Positions 34,702 to 43,715 of a DNA stretch of 64,000 nucleotides are shown in pieces. A program made the translations under genes and the position numbers. Each line of letters opens with the position of its first letter. The first letter of the stretch is position 1. Below the pieces are notes generated by a model that made no database searches, had not been told where the DNA came from, and was given only the letters and a program-made list of their open reading frames with translations. The DNA comes from Neobacillus sp. WH10 (GTDB taxonomy: Bacteria; Bacillota; Bacilli; Bacillales; Cytobacillaceae): contig NZ_CP126110.1 of the NCBI RefSeq assembly GCF_030123405.1, positions 5,456,001-5,520,000 on the forward strand, written 5' to 3'.

Positions 34702-35790
34702 CTACTTCCTCCAGTCATTTTGAATTTCTTTTAACACGGGCCATTTCGTTTGATCCGTGTCCACAATTGTTGTAATTAATTGTGTTGTTGTTTCATTTAG
34801 AAAAAGTTCCGGTTCATATAGGACTTCTTTTATATTTTTATAAAATTCATTTGGAAGTGAAAAATCAATCATTAATAGTTCATATAGTTCAGGTGTTAGT
34901 GGATTCGCTCCGTGGTATGCTTTTATCATTTCTCGTACCCATGTCACATCCCACTTATATAAATCAGCCATGGTACCAGAAATTAATTTGCGTAAATCAC
35001 GAATTGGAAGATCGTAGGCAACACCATCTAGGTCAATAATCCACATACCTTTTGGTCCCATTTGACCATTCGACCAACCATAGTCTTGGTGTACCAGCCC
35101 CCAGTTTTGATTTCCTTTTTCCACTTGAGACCAATAACTAGATTGATGAAGTTGTTCTATACTTTTTCTAGCTTGTTCTTGAAATTGATCGACCACACGC
35201 AATAAATGTGGACTCGCAGGCATCTCCTCATAGGCTTTAGCGATGTTTCGGAACCAATCCATTTTAATCATGATTTTTTCATAGCTTTTCGGCCATTTGG
35301 CCAATCTCGAAGCAACTTCAGCTTGACCTGGAGGAGTATATCCCTGACTTAATCGATGAAATTCACCAAGTGCGTAACAAAGCTGTTTGGCACCTTCCAA
35401 ATCTTTCGTTACTGGTACTAATGGTTCAATCCATTCGGCAACAAACCATAGTTTTTCGCCAGCTTCGACAAATTCATGTCCATTTTTTGTTTTGACGATA
35501 CCTGGTACCCTTGCACCTTGAACTTCTACCAAGTATTTTTGAGCACCAAGGCTAAACATACTTCTTGTTACTCTTCGGTGAAGTAGTTTTAAACTTTTTG
35601 GTCCTGAATTGGTTTCAAGTTTCCAAATAGCACCACCTTTGTCTGGCTTTGTTGTCACGACTTGCATACTCTTCACTTGAAAAGTGTAATTTTTCAAAAC
35701 CTCATGGGCCATTGTAACAATATACTCAGGAACAAAAAACTCATGAGTAAGTTCATCAACCTCCCATGGTACAATCGCTTGATTCTTCAA
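34702..35790 (-). CDS. CotS-family spore coat protein (kinase-like fold)
   Basis: The protein has 362 residues with the APH/kinase-like motifs WGLVHQDYGWSNG and MWIIDLDGVAYD. This pattern and length match the CotS/CotI/YutH family of spore coat proteins. In B. subtilis, CotI phosphorylates coat proteins and cotS sits beside the cotSA and ytc glycosylation genes, as here. The start has GGAGGG 6 bases upstream. It is the first gene of the two-gene coat operon. Whether it is an active kinase cannot be decided, though the catalytic Asp residues are present. Confidence 0.85.
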   Translation of the reverse strand: MKNQAIVPWEVDELTHEFFVPEYIVTMAHEVLKNYTFQVKSMQVVTTKPDKGGAIWKLETNSGPKSLKLLHRRVTRSMFSLGAQKYLVEVQGARVPGIVKTKNGHEFVEAGEKLWFVAEWIEPLVPVTKDLEGAKQLCYALGEFHRLSQGYTPPGQAEVASRLAKWPKSYEKIMIKMDWFRNIAKAYEEMPASPHLLRVVDQFQEQARKSIEQLHQSSYWSQVEKGNQNWGLVHQDYGWSNGQMGPKGMWIIDLDGVAYDLPIRDLRKLISGTMADLYKWDVTWVREMIKAYHGANPLTPELYELLMIDFSLPNEFYKNIKEVLYEPELFLNETTTQLITTIVDTDQTKWPVLKEIQNDWRK

Positions 35791-36229
35791 AATATCCCTC
35801 CTACATTTTGTAACCGTCTAGAATTCACATTTCTAGATCGAAATGTATACTTTCGAAAAATTTGTTATTCCACATGCAAAAAATGGAGTACCTTAATTAA
35901 TAATATGAACTTGTACATGTAAAGTGAGGGCTAATAAACTGAAAACTCCTCTTTTGAGAAGCCTATATAGCGGAGTTAAAGGTGGAGTTGCACGAATGGA
36001 TTCAGATCGGTTCAAATGAGTGGTCTGATTCACTACAAAAAAAGAAGAGGGGGGAGGTGAACAAGCACCCAGCAACATGCACTTTAATGAAGTTTGTAAG
36101 CAATTTATTTAGGAGATCTATGGCAAAGAAAGTTTGCAAGTTATTTGTATTATTTATTTCTATCTTCGAACATTATTGTTTCTTTTTACATAATATATTT
36201 CATCGATTGTAAGACAAGGAGGGATTACG
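35791..36229. promoter_or_regulatory. Divergent intergenic region between the coat operon and the epimerase
   Basis: About 440 bases with no gene I trust. TCTAGA (35817-35822) and TCTAGA (35832-35837) form an inverted repeat about 30 bases before the CotS-like start. Small open frames (a 76-codon frame ending at 36212, or 30 codons from ATG 36120) lie just before the epimerase; the latter has GGAG upstream but no recognisable product. The promoters are probably sporulation-specific, but I could not assign one. Confidence 0.3.
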
Positions 36230-37219
36230 ATTAATACAATTACTCGTCTTGTATTTGTCACCGGTTGTGCCGGCTTCATTGGATTTCATCTTTCTAAGCG
36301 CTTATTAGAAGAAGGGATCTTAGTACTAGGAATTGATAATATTAATGATTATTATGATACTGCTTTAAAAACGGACAGGTTATCAATATTAAAACAGTTT
36401 CAAAATTTTCGATTTGTAAAAGGCTCGATTGAAAACCAAGAATTACTGGAAAGTCTTTTTGAAGAACATGATATCGACATTGTTGTTCATTTAGCAGCTC
36501 AGCCAGGTGTAAGATACAGCTTGACAAATCCTCATGCCTATATTCAATCCAATCTCGTTGGCTTTGCAACAATTCTAGAATGCTGTAAAAAACACCAAAT
36601 CAAACATCTCATATATGCATCATCAAGTTCAGTTTATGGGAATAATAAAAAGTCACCCTCTTCGGTTAGTGATCGGGTGGACCAGCCGATTAGTTTATAT
36701 GCGGCAACGAAAAAAGCCAATGAGTTAATGGCTTATACGTATAGTCATATCTATAGGCTTCCTACAACAGGATTACGCTTTTTTACCGTTTACGGTCCTT
36801 GGGGCAGACCTGATATGGCCGCAATGACTTTTTCAAATGCCATTATTGCTCAACAGCCAATCGAGGTTTACAACTATGGATTGATGAAAAGAGATTTTAC
36901 TTATATTGATGATGTTAAAGAATCTATATTTCGTTTAATAAAAAAAGAGCCGCCTTCTGAAGCAGCTTCTTTCCATAAAATCTATAATATTGGGAATCAT
37001 CAACCTGTTGAATTAATTACTTTCATTCAATTGCTTGAAGAGCAACTAGGTAAAAAAGCGGTATTGAAGTTACTGCCATTGCAGCCTGGTGAAGTTCTGG
37101 AAACCTTTGCCGATATCGAAGAACTAGCAAATGATATTAACTATAAACCAACGACCTCGATCGAAGAAGGAATTAACAAGTTTACAAAGTGGTATAAATG
37201 GTATAAAAAACTCCCGTAA
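36230..37219 (+). CDS. NAD-dependent sugar epimerase (UDP-glucuronate/glucose epimerase type), apparent ATT start
   Basis: The protein has 329 residues of extended short-chain dehydrogenase type. The NAD motif VTGCAGFIGFHL lies at the N-terminus, the substrate-catalytic region is SSSSVYG followed by YAATKKANE (catalytic Tyr and Lys), and RFFTVYGPWGRPDM is typical of UDP-glucuronate 4-epimerases. The NAD motif lies upstream of the first ATG/GTG/TTG in this frame (TTG 36521), so the true start must be earlier. AAGGAGGG (36216-36223) is exactly 6 bases before ATT at 36230, giving INTITRLVFVTG. It stands next to coat glycosylation genes, like ytcB beside cotS in B. subtilis, and probably supplies a sugar nucleotide for the coat. 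Confidence 0.85.
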   Translation: MNTITRLVFVTGCAGFIGFHLSKRLLEEGILVLGIDNINDYYDTALKTDRLSILKQFQNFRFVKGSIENQELLESLFEEHDIDIVVHLAAQPGVRYSLTNPHAYIQSNLVGFATILECCKKHQIKHLIYASSSSVYGNNKKSPSSVSDRVDQPISLYAATKKANELMAYTYSHIYRLPTTGLRFFTVYGPWGRPDMAAMTFSNAIIAQQPIEVYNYGLMKRDFTYIDDVKESIFRLIKKEPPSEAASFHKIYNIGNHQPVELITFIQLLEEQLGKKAVLKLLPLQPGEVLETFADIEELANDINYKPTTSIEEGINKFTKWYKWYKKLP

Positions 37220-37344
37220 ACATCTTTTTATGATGTTTCATTAGGTGGGACGACCTTGATGAGGTAATATATCAACCATGAGATAGGTAAGTACCTCTTT
37301 AATTCATGACCTTTAAAGGATCCCCCTAGGAATCAAGTTTTTTT

Positions 37345-38062
37345 TGCTTTGCCCCTATCCGATTGAGAGATACATTCTGACTGGATTTTGTTTTATTTCC
37401 ATTGCCATGTCCAAATGAGATCCACATTCAGACAGGATCTTACTTTTTTTCCATTTCACTGTCCGAATAAGACCTGCTTTCAGACAGGTTCTTGCTTTTT
37501 CCACCTTGCCCTGTCCGAATGAGCCCCGCTTTCAGACAGGATCAAGCTTTTTCCACCTTGCACTGTCCGAATAAGACCTGCTTTCAGACAGGTTCTTGCT
37601 TTTTCCACCTTGCACTGTCCGAATAAGACCTGCTTTCAGACAGGTTCTTGCTTTTTCCACCTTGCACTGTCCGAATGAGACCTGCTTTCAGACAGGTTCT
37701 TGCTTTTTCCACCTTGTCCTGTCCGAATGAGACCCGTATTCAGACAGGTTCTTGCTTTTTTTCACTTACCTTGTCCGAATAAGACCTGCTTTCAGACAGG
37801 TTCTTGCTTTTTCCACCTTGTCCTGTCCGAATGAGACCTGCTTTCAGACAGGTTCTTGCTTTTTCCACCTTGTCCTGTCCGAATGAGACCCGCTTTCAGA
37901 CAGGATCAAGCTTTTTCCACCTTGCCCTGTCCGAATGAGACCCGCTTTCAGACAGGATCAAGCTTTTTCCACCTTGTCCTGTCCGAATGATACCCGTATT
38001 CAGACAGGTTCTTGCTTTTTTTCCATTGCCCTGTCCGAATGAGACCTGCAATAAAGCTCCAG
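37345..38062. repeat. Tandem array with an exact 52-bp period (about 12 copies)
   Basis: Units start with CTGTCCGAATGAGACC and continue through TTTCAGACAGG, then a TTCTTGCTTTTTCCACCTTG-like spacer. Unit starts at 37511, 37563, 37615, 37667, 37719, 37771, 37823, 37875, 37927, 37979 and 38031 keep a strict 52-base step; copies at the left edge are degenerate and the last is truncated. Within each unit CTGTCCGA can pair with TCAGACAG, so each makes a hairpin. Variants (GGTTCTTGC or GGATCAAGC) alternate along the array. The array fills the gap between the epimerase and ldh genes. There is no coding frame worth reporting. Confidence 0.92.
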
Positions 38063-38201
38063 CCATAAAACCTTAGAAGAAATGATATGGTTTTAGGATA
38101 ATTAATGTGGAAACCGCTACTATTCTTGATACTTCACCGTACCATAACTCAATTAATGCATTATCGAAAATTTCTTAAATTGATAAGTATACTTTCATTT
38201 A

Positions 38202-39149
38202 TTAAATGAAAGGCCGCATTGTTTCTTTAAGCATTGAAACGGAATGATTAAATTGCTCTTTTTCCTTTTCATTCAGATCAATTTCGACAATTTCTCGGAT
38301 ACCGGCACGATTAATTACAGCTGGTACTCCAATATAAACATCATTTTGCCCGTATTCTCCGTTTAGATAGGCAGATACTGTCAGGATGCTATTTTCATTA
38401 TTAAGGATTGCTTTTGTAATCCTTACAAGGGACATACCTATTCCATAGTATGTAGCCCCTTTTCGCTCAATGATATGATAGGCAGCATCACGGACGTTTA
38501 CAAAAATTTGTTCTAAACATTCTTTTTTAAGATCTCCCTTCCGTTCTAAAACAGTATCAAGATGCTCAATTCCAATCATTGCATGACTCCAAACAGCGAG
38601 CTCTGTGTCTCCATGTTCACCAATGATGGCTGCATGAACATTTCTTGTATCTACGTTGAAATATTTTCCTAAAGCAAACCTTAGACGTGCAGAGTCTAAT
38701 ACCGTTCCAGAACCGATTACACGTTCTTTTGGTAATCCTGATTCTCTCCAAGTTACGTAAGTTAAGATATCCACTGGATTTGTTGCCACTAAGAATATTC
38801 CATTAAATCCATTTTCCATAACGCTTTTTATTATTTGCTTAAATATTCTTGTGTTTTTTTCAACTAAATCCAATCGGGTTTCACCTGGCTTTTGTGCCAA
38901 TCCCGCAGTGATAACCACTAAGTCAGCACTGCCACAGTCTTGATATGAACCGCTCCATACCTTTACTGGTGAAGGCGCGAACGGCATGCCGTGATTAAGA
39001 TCCATTGCCTCGCCTTCTGATTTTTTTTCATTTACATCAATTAAGACTATTTCCTCAACAACCCCCTGGTTGATCAATGAATATACATAACTACACCCTA
39101 CAGCACCTGTTCCAATTAGTACTACACGATTTACTTTTTCTTTATCCAT
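38202..39149 (-). CDS. ldh: L-lactate dehydrogenase
   Basis: Interconverts pyruvate and L-lactate with NAD. The protein has 315 residues from the ATG at 39149 (GAAGGGAG upstream), the normal length; the 339-residue frame only extends into the intergenic region. NAD motif GTGAVGCSY lies at 13-21, substrate Arg in KPGETRLDL near 92, and the catalytic His is in IGEHGDTE (His 179). It lies 26 bases after the lactate permease gene, so the two form a lactate uptake and oxidation (or lactate release) operon. Confidence 0.95.
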   Translation of the reverse strand: MDKEKVNRVVLIGTGAVGCSYVYSLINQGVVEEIVLIDVNEKKSEGEAMDLNHGMPFAPSPVKVWSGSYQDCGSADLVVITAGLAQKPGETRLDLVEKNTRIFKQIIKSVMENGFNGIFLVATNPVDILTYVTWRESGLPKERVIGSGTVLDSARLRFALGKYFNVDTRNVHAAIIGEHGDTELAVWSHAMIGIEHLDTVLERKGDLKKECLEQIFVNVRDAAYHIIERKGATYYGIGMSLVRITKAILNNENSILTVSAYLNGEYGQNDVYIGVPAVINRAGIREIVEIDLNEKEKEQFNHSVSMLKETMRPFI

Positions 39150-39175
39150 GATTAACGATCTCCCTTCGAATGAAA

Positions 39176-40792
39176 TTAAAATAGTAACCAGCTGATTATT
39201 CCAATTACAACAAGTAGACATAAGCTATATTTAATTGTCACTTTAAATAATTCACTTTCTTTTCCTGCTAATCCAACTGCTGCTGCAGCAACAGCTATAG
39301 ATTGAGGTGAAATCATTTTTGCCATGGTGCCGCCCATTACATTGACCGCAACCATCGATTCAGGTGCGATACCAATTTGAGAAGCTGTGACAGATTGTAG
39401 TGGAGCAAATAAGGAACCGCTGTTTACAACAGATCCTGTTAAAAAAACTCCCAACCACCCTAACACTGGGGAGAATAATGGAAATACTGCGCCTGTGGAA
39501 GCAAATGCTAAACCAAGTGTTGATGACATACCAGAGTAGGTACAAATATAAGCAAAGGCAAGTACACTGCAAATTGTTAGGACTGGGGAGAATAATTCTT
39601 TTGCAGTTTCTTTTGAACTATCCCACAGCAGCTTACTGCTGCAGCGAAAGAGAATGCTTGCGACAATGATCGTCAGGACAATTGCTGTTGTAGTAGATGA
39701 AAATAAATCTAATTTAAATACTGCAGCATACGGTGTATCTTTCGGTACTATTGGTGCATGCTTTATGACTACGTTGTTTAATCCCGGAATCGGCAGCAAT
39801 AACACTAACTTTTCTAAAGGACCCCCTGGGATAAATAAATTTTTAAAAAAAGATAAATTAAAGAAAGTAACACATAAAGTTAGAAATACAAATGGCAGCC
39901 ACGCATATGCAATTTGCCCTAAAGAATACTTAACCTGTTTATCTACTTTGTTCTCATTACTTATACGGAATATCTCTTTTGGTTTCCATATTTGTAAAAA
40001 TAGTGAAAGTGCTACTAGGCTTACAATTGCAGCAAAGATGTCTGCAAGTTCAGCACCCAGGAAAAATAGAACTATGGCCTGAGTAAGCCCAAATGAAACC
40101 CCGCTGACTAAAACTGCTGGGAACGTTTGTCTAATCCCTTTCATCCCATCAATGATAAATACTAATAAGAATGCTACTAGAACACTTAATATTGGAAGGA
40201 CAAATGCTGTATATCTTCCAACAGCAAGACTATCTAAACCTGTAAGTAATGAGGGCACAGTTACAGGAATGCCCATTGCTCCATATGCACCGCCGGCAAT
40301 GTTTGCAATCAAACAAAGGCTGGCTGCATAAATCGGACTAAATCCAAGTCCTACTAAAATGGCTGCTGTTATCGCAACTGGTGCTCCAAATCCTGCAGCA
40401 CCTTCCAAAAATGCACCGAATGAGAATGCTACAATGAGGACCTGCAATCGTTGATCGGCTGTAATAAAGGATATACTATTTTCTATTATTTTGAATTTGC
40501 CTGTTTTTACTGTGATTTTATAAAGGAAAATGGCAGCAAATACAATCGATGCTACCGGCCATATACCGGATAGAGCTCCAAAGATGGCAGACATCAAAAC
40601 TAAAATAGCAGGCATTTTGTAGATAAAGACGGCAACAAGTCCTGCTACAATTATGCTGTAGAGTCCTGCAATATAACCTTTTAATTTAAAAACTGTCAGC
40701 ATTACAATAAAAAAGATTATAGGAATGGCTGCTATAATAGCCGAAAACCAAATGTTACTCAATGGATTATATACTTGCTCCCATACATTCAT
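39176..40792 (-). CDS. lctP: L-lactate permease
   Basis: The protein has 538 residues from the ATG at 40792 (TAGGAG 9 bases upstream); a TTG three codons earlier is less likely. It is very hydrophobic with 12 or more membrane segments and the LctP-family signatures GAFLEGAAGFGAPVAITAAI, GGAYGAMGIPVTVPSLL and SVTASQIGIAPESMVAVNVM. It imports L-lactate (and often glycolate) by proton symport. First gene of the lctP-ldh operon. Confidence 0.95.
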   Translation of the reverse strand: MNVWEQVYNPLSNIWFSAIIAAIPIIFFIVMLTVFKLKGYIAGLYSIIVAGLVAVFIYKMPAILVLMSAIFGALSGIWPVASIVFAAIFLYKITVKTGKFKIIENSISFITADQRLQVLIVAFSFGAFLEGAAGFGAPVAITAAILVGLGFSPIYAASLCLIANIAGGAYGAMGIPVTVPSLLTGLDSLAVGRYTAFVLPILSVLVAFLLVFIIDGMKGIRQTFPAVLVSGVSFGLTQAIVLFFLGAELADIFAAIVSLVALSLFLQIWKPKEIFRISNENKVDKQVKYSLGQIAYAWLPFVFLTLCVTFFNLSFFKNLFIPGGPLEKLVLLLPIPGLNNVVIKHAPIVPKDTPYAAVFKLDLFSSTTTAIVLTIIVASILFRCSSKLLWDSSKETAKELFSPVLTICSVLAFAYICTYSGMSSTLGLAFASTGAVFPLFSPVLGWLGVFLTGSVVNSGSLFAPLQSVTASQIGIAPESMVAVNVMGGTMAKMISPQSIAVAAAAVGLAGKESELFKVTIKYSLCLLVVIGIISWLLF

Positions 40793-40863
40793 GCGGTTCA
40801 ACTCCTAGGTAATTGTAAATCGCATTTATTTTTAACAACTATTGCAAACCCTATGCTTCAGAT

Positions 40864-40881
40864 TCTTAAATAATTTCACAA
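40864..40881. promoter_or_regulatory. Possible Rex site upstream of lctP-ldh
   Basis: On the minus strand TTGTGAAATTATTTAAGA has one perfect half (TTGTGAA) of the Rex consensus TTGTGAA-N4-TTCACAA and a weak second half. Rex senses NADH/NAD and controls ldh-lctP in B. subtilis, so position and target agree, but the match is incomplete. Confidence 0.3.
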
Positions 40882-40941
40882 TGAATTTTAAAAAATAATA
40901 TTTGCTTTGGCCATTCCAGAAAAATGAACACCATTCCAAAT

Positions 40942-40977
40942 AAAAAGAAGGCAACGGATTAGTTGCCTTCTTTTTTC
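40942..40977 (-). terminator. Terminator of the agmatine/polyamine operon
   Basis: AGAAGGCAAC pairs with GTTGCCTTCT around GGATTA; T runs lie on both sides, so it works in either direction. It is the first terminator after the RocB-like gene. Further upstream, at 41029-41043, CAGTGAC-T-GTCACTG is a perfect short palindrome of unknown meaning. Confidence 0.88.
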
Positions 40978-41137
40978 ATCTGTTCCGAAATTTTACTGTT
41001 CTTGTGTTAACAACGTGCCAAAAACCAACAGTGACTGTCACTGATCTTAGGAAAAAGCTTTAAAAAAACTTTTTTATCTTTTTCATTTCTTAGCAATCCA
41101 GTTTGGAAACTAGAATGAAAATATGCTAAAGAAAAAA

Positions 41138-42772
41138 CTATTTCGCAAGGCTGTAAATCATGTCTTTTAAAAGATGCGGTAACACTTCAAGTGCATATGG
41201 CAAATAAAGACGCTCGGTCTTTTTATGAGCATCCTTACCGATTGGGCCAATATTGACTATTGGAATATCGAGAAACTTTGACTGGTCAAACGGGTAAGTG
41301 AAATCGGTTCCCCAGCCAGCAAAATTATTGGATAAGGTATCGATATCCTTATTCGTTCCTTTAAAGGCAAATTCACTTAAGTCGGAGATACCCTCGTAAA
41401 TTTCACCAATAGAAATTGTCATATCATATTGTTCTTTTGCTAAATTAACCAAGCGTTCTACACTTTCAATTACCTTAAGTTCTTCCATTGTCTTTCTTTC
41501 GTTGAAGCCTGATGGACAGAATGGCGGCAAAAATCCAACAATTACAGTTGGACCCTTTAAACCAGTTACATCAATAAAATGATTAACTAGCTTCATGCCC
41601 CTGTCTTGAAGTTCTAGTTCCGGAGGCAGACTCTTAAGGAACTCCTTTGTAATTTCCTGCGATGAGAGTCCCGTTGCCCGCTCTGCCATTTTTGACAGTT
41701 CTGCATATTCAATAATCTGAGGAATAAACTCTTTCTTTTCTGTATGGGTATGCTGCTCTAACCAATTTTCACTATAGTCAGCCAATGCCTCATCCAATGC
41801 CTTCTTTGCAGCAGCCTTCATCATATCAAGAATTTCGCCAGGTGTTTTTGTGACAAACAAGCAATTGTAATACATAGCAATCCGTTCAATAACGGTTACA
41901 GAATAGGTTCGCTTCAAATCATATATCTTTAAGCATGTAAGCGGCGGATAAGTCACATCTTTATATTTATCTGCAAATTGACCATTTCCCTCAAGTATTC
42001 CTCCCAGCTTAAAGGCAATTAACGAGGCTGGAATTCCTTCAAAATATTCACCGACATGTGTCTCCTTGCCAAGAATGAAGGTAAAAGGAGTATACATGCC
42101 GACGGTGCCGAGATGGATCCAGCCATGATCTTTATTTTCCTGAGTGATACTGGGCTCACTGTCAATACAGCAAATGAATTCATAGCCGTCTTTCTTTAAT
42201 TCCGCCAAATAACGGACTGCTTCATGAATTCCGCAGGCATTATTTTCTTCATCGGCTACAGCCAGATAAAGTAAATTGGCATCCAGTGCTGCGGGATTCT
42301 TTGACAACTCGGCAAGAACGGCCGCCTGGATGATCAAGCCGGATTTCATATCAGCAGTTCCCCGACCGAAAATCCAATCTCCAGATTCCAGGTCTCGTCT
42401 AGCCTCCTCTGAAATCATTTCTTTCTCTATCAGATTCGTGTATGTTTCCGGATCAAATGCTTCTTCACTTAAGTATCCGCAAACATCGGTATCAACGACA
42501 TCAAAATGACCCATTAAAATGATAGTTTTCTTCGTTTTATTTTTTGCCTTGACCCATGCACAAAGATTTGAGCGCCCAAGCCGATCCTCTTGGATTGGCT
42601 GAATAAATAAATCATTGGGATTTTCTTGATAGTATGGAAGTATTTTTAGCTCTTCATATAAGAATCGCGGTGCTTCTTTTTCCCCTTCTGAATCAGTAAC
42701 ACTTTTCACATGGCAAAACTTCAACAATGTTTGATATATTGATTCAGGTGAATTATTCAGACTTCTCGACAC
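41138..42772 (-). CDS. rocB: RocB-like M20 family metallohydrolase
   Basis: The protein has 544 residues from a GTG at 42772 that overlaps the end of speE by 20 bases, so it is in the same operon. M20 peptidase motifs are present: ILMGHFDVVDTD (metal His and Asp), WIFGRGTADMKSG (bridging Asp) and AVADEENNACG (catalytic Glu). The long insert and the C-terminal ENLxWGTDFTYP-like segment (FAGWGTDFTYP) match B. subtilis RocB, an arginine-utilisation protein of unknown exact reaction. Here it ends an agmatine/putrescine operon, hinting at hydrolysis of an amide in this pathway, such as an N-acylated or carbamoylated polyamine; that is inference. Confidence 0.85.
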   Translation of the reverse strand: MSRSLNNSPESIYQTLLKFCHVKSVTDSEGEKEAPRFLYEELKILPYYQENPNDLFIQPIQEDRLGRSNLCAWVKAKNKTKKTIILMGHFDVVDTDVCGYLSEEAFDPETYTNLIEKEMISEEARRDLESGDWIFGRGTADMKSGLIIQAAVLAELSKNPAALDANLLYLAVADEENNACGIHEAVRYLAELKKDGYEFICCIDSEPSITQENKDHGWIHLGTVGMYTPFTFILGKETHVGEYFEGIPASLIAFKLGGILEGNGQFADKYKDVTYPPLTCLKIYDLKRTYSVTVIERIAMYYNCLFVTKTPGEILDMMKAAAKKALDEALADYSENWLEQHTHTEKKEFIPQIIEYAELSKMAERATGLSSQEITKEFLKSLPPELELQDRGMKLVNHFIDVTGLKGPTVIVGFLPPFCPSGFNERKTMEELKVIESVERLVNLAKEQYDMTISIGEIYEGISDLSEFAFKGTNKDIDTLSNNFAGWGTDFTYPFDQSKFLDIPIVNIGPIGKDAHKKTERLYLPYALEVLPHLLKDMIYSLAK

Positions 42773-43613
42773 GGCTAATCTGCTCCCTCACATAGGTTGG
42801 TAACATGAACGCACCTCGATGAACATCTGTATTATAATATTTTGTCTCAATGCCCAATTCCGTCCATTTTTCTGGTCGGAAGTCATGAAGCGGATGGAAT
42901 TTTTTTGATGCAAATCCAAACAGCCAGTGACCAGAAGGATAAGTAGGCATATGATATTGATAAACTTCAGAAATCGGGAACAGTCTTTTAATTTTTGAAA
43001 TTGCGCGTCGCATTTCCTTTGCATTTTTTTCATAAAAAGGACTTTCACATTGGTTAACTAGAATTCCCTCATCTGTTAGGGAATTGAAACAGTTCTGGTA
43101 AAATTCATTTGTGAACAAGCCTTCCCCCGGGCCTATCGGGTCGGTAGAATCAACAATAATCAGGTCGTATTTCTCTTTCGAATTCCGTAAAAATTCGGCA
43201 CCATCCTCAAAATAAAGAGAAACCCTTGGGTCATCTAACCTGCCTGCCGTTAAAGGAAGAAATTTCTTTGCTGCAGCGACTACCATTTCATCAATTTCAA
43301 CCATATGAATTTTTTCAATAGATGGGTAGCGTGTTAATTCGCGAACTGTGCCGCCATCACCGCCTCCGATAACAAGTGCTTTTTTAATTGAAGGGTTTGT
43401 TGCCAATGGAACGTGGACAATCATATCATGATAGATGAATTCATCCTTCGATGTAAGCATAACAATGCCATCAATAATCAGAAATATCCCCATTTCTTCG
43501 CTCTCAAAAATATCGATTTGCTGGTATGGACTTTTTCCCGTGTATAAATGCTCTTTTACTTTAATTGAAAGTTTAATGTTATCGGTTTGCAGTTGTGAAT
43601 ACCATAATTCCAC
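42753..43613 (-). CDS. speE: Spermidine synthase (polyamine aminopropyltransferase)
   Basis: Transfers an aminopropyl group from decarboxylated S-adenosylmethionine to putrescine. The protein has 286 residues from a GTG at 43613 with AAGGAGTG at good spacing. Motifs: the nucleotide loop VIGGGDGGTVRE (83-88), EID near 107-109 and the catalytic region IIVDSTDPIGPGEGLF (Asp 155 and 158). Located after the putrescine-forming genes, it would turn the product of the agmatine deiminase route into spermidine. No S-adenosylmethionine decarboxylase gene is in the window. Confidence 0.94.
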   Translation of the reverse strand: MELWYSQLQTDNIKLSIKVKEHLYTGKSPYQQIDIFESEEMGIFLIIDGIVMLTSKDEFIYHDMIVHVPLATNPSIKKALVIGGGDGGTVRELTRYPSIEKIHMVEIDEMVVAAAKKFLPLTAGRLDDPRVSLYFEDGAEFLRNSKEKYDLIIVDSTDPIGPGEGLFTNEFYQNCFNSLTDEGILVNQCESPFYEKNAKEMRRAISKIKRLFPISEVYQYHMPTYPSGHWLFGFASKKFHPLHDFRPEKWTELGIETKYYNTDVHRGAFMLPTYVREQISRVEKSE

Positions 43614-43715
43614 CTAAATCACTCCTTTTTTGTTAAAGTTGAAAAGCTGACCCATTTTAGATCTTAAAGATAAGACCATATGGGACAGCTTATGCTTATT
43701 TATTCAACGTCTACT

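Noticed and set aside
35982..36212. 76-codon open frame before the epimerase
   Set aside because: No convincing start signal or product. The sub-frame from ATG 36120 (30 codons) has a weak site, but this is not enough to call a gene.
37345..38062. CRISPR array
   Set aside because: Units repeat end to end with no unique spacers, the period is a constant 52 bases including the supposed spacer, and no cas gene is in the window. The same holds for the array at 17441-17680.
40895..40930. Sigma-54 promoter (GG-N10-GC) upstream of lctP
   Set aside because: Only the GG and GC dinucleotides match; the rest of the TGGCAC-N5-TTGCA consensus is absent and no enhancer-binding regulator is near.
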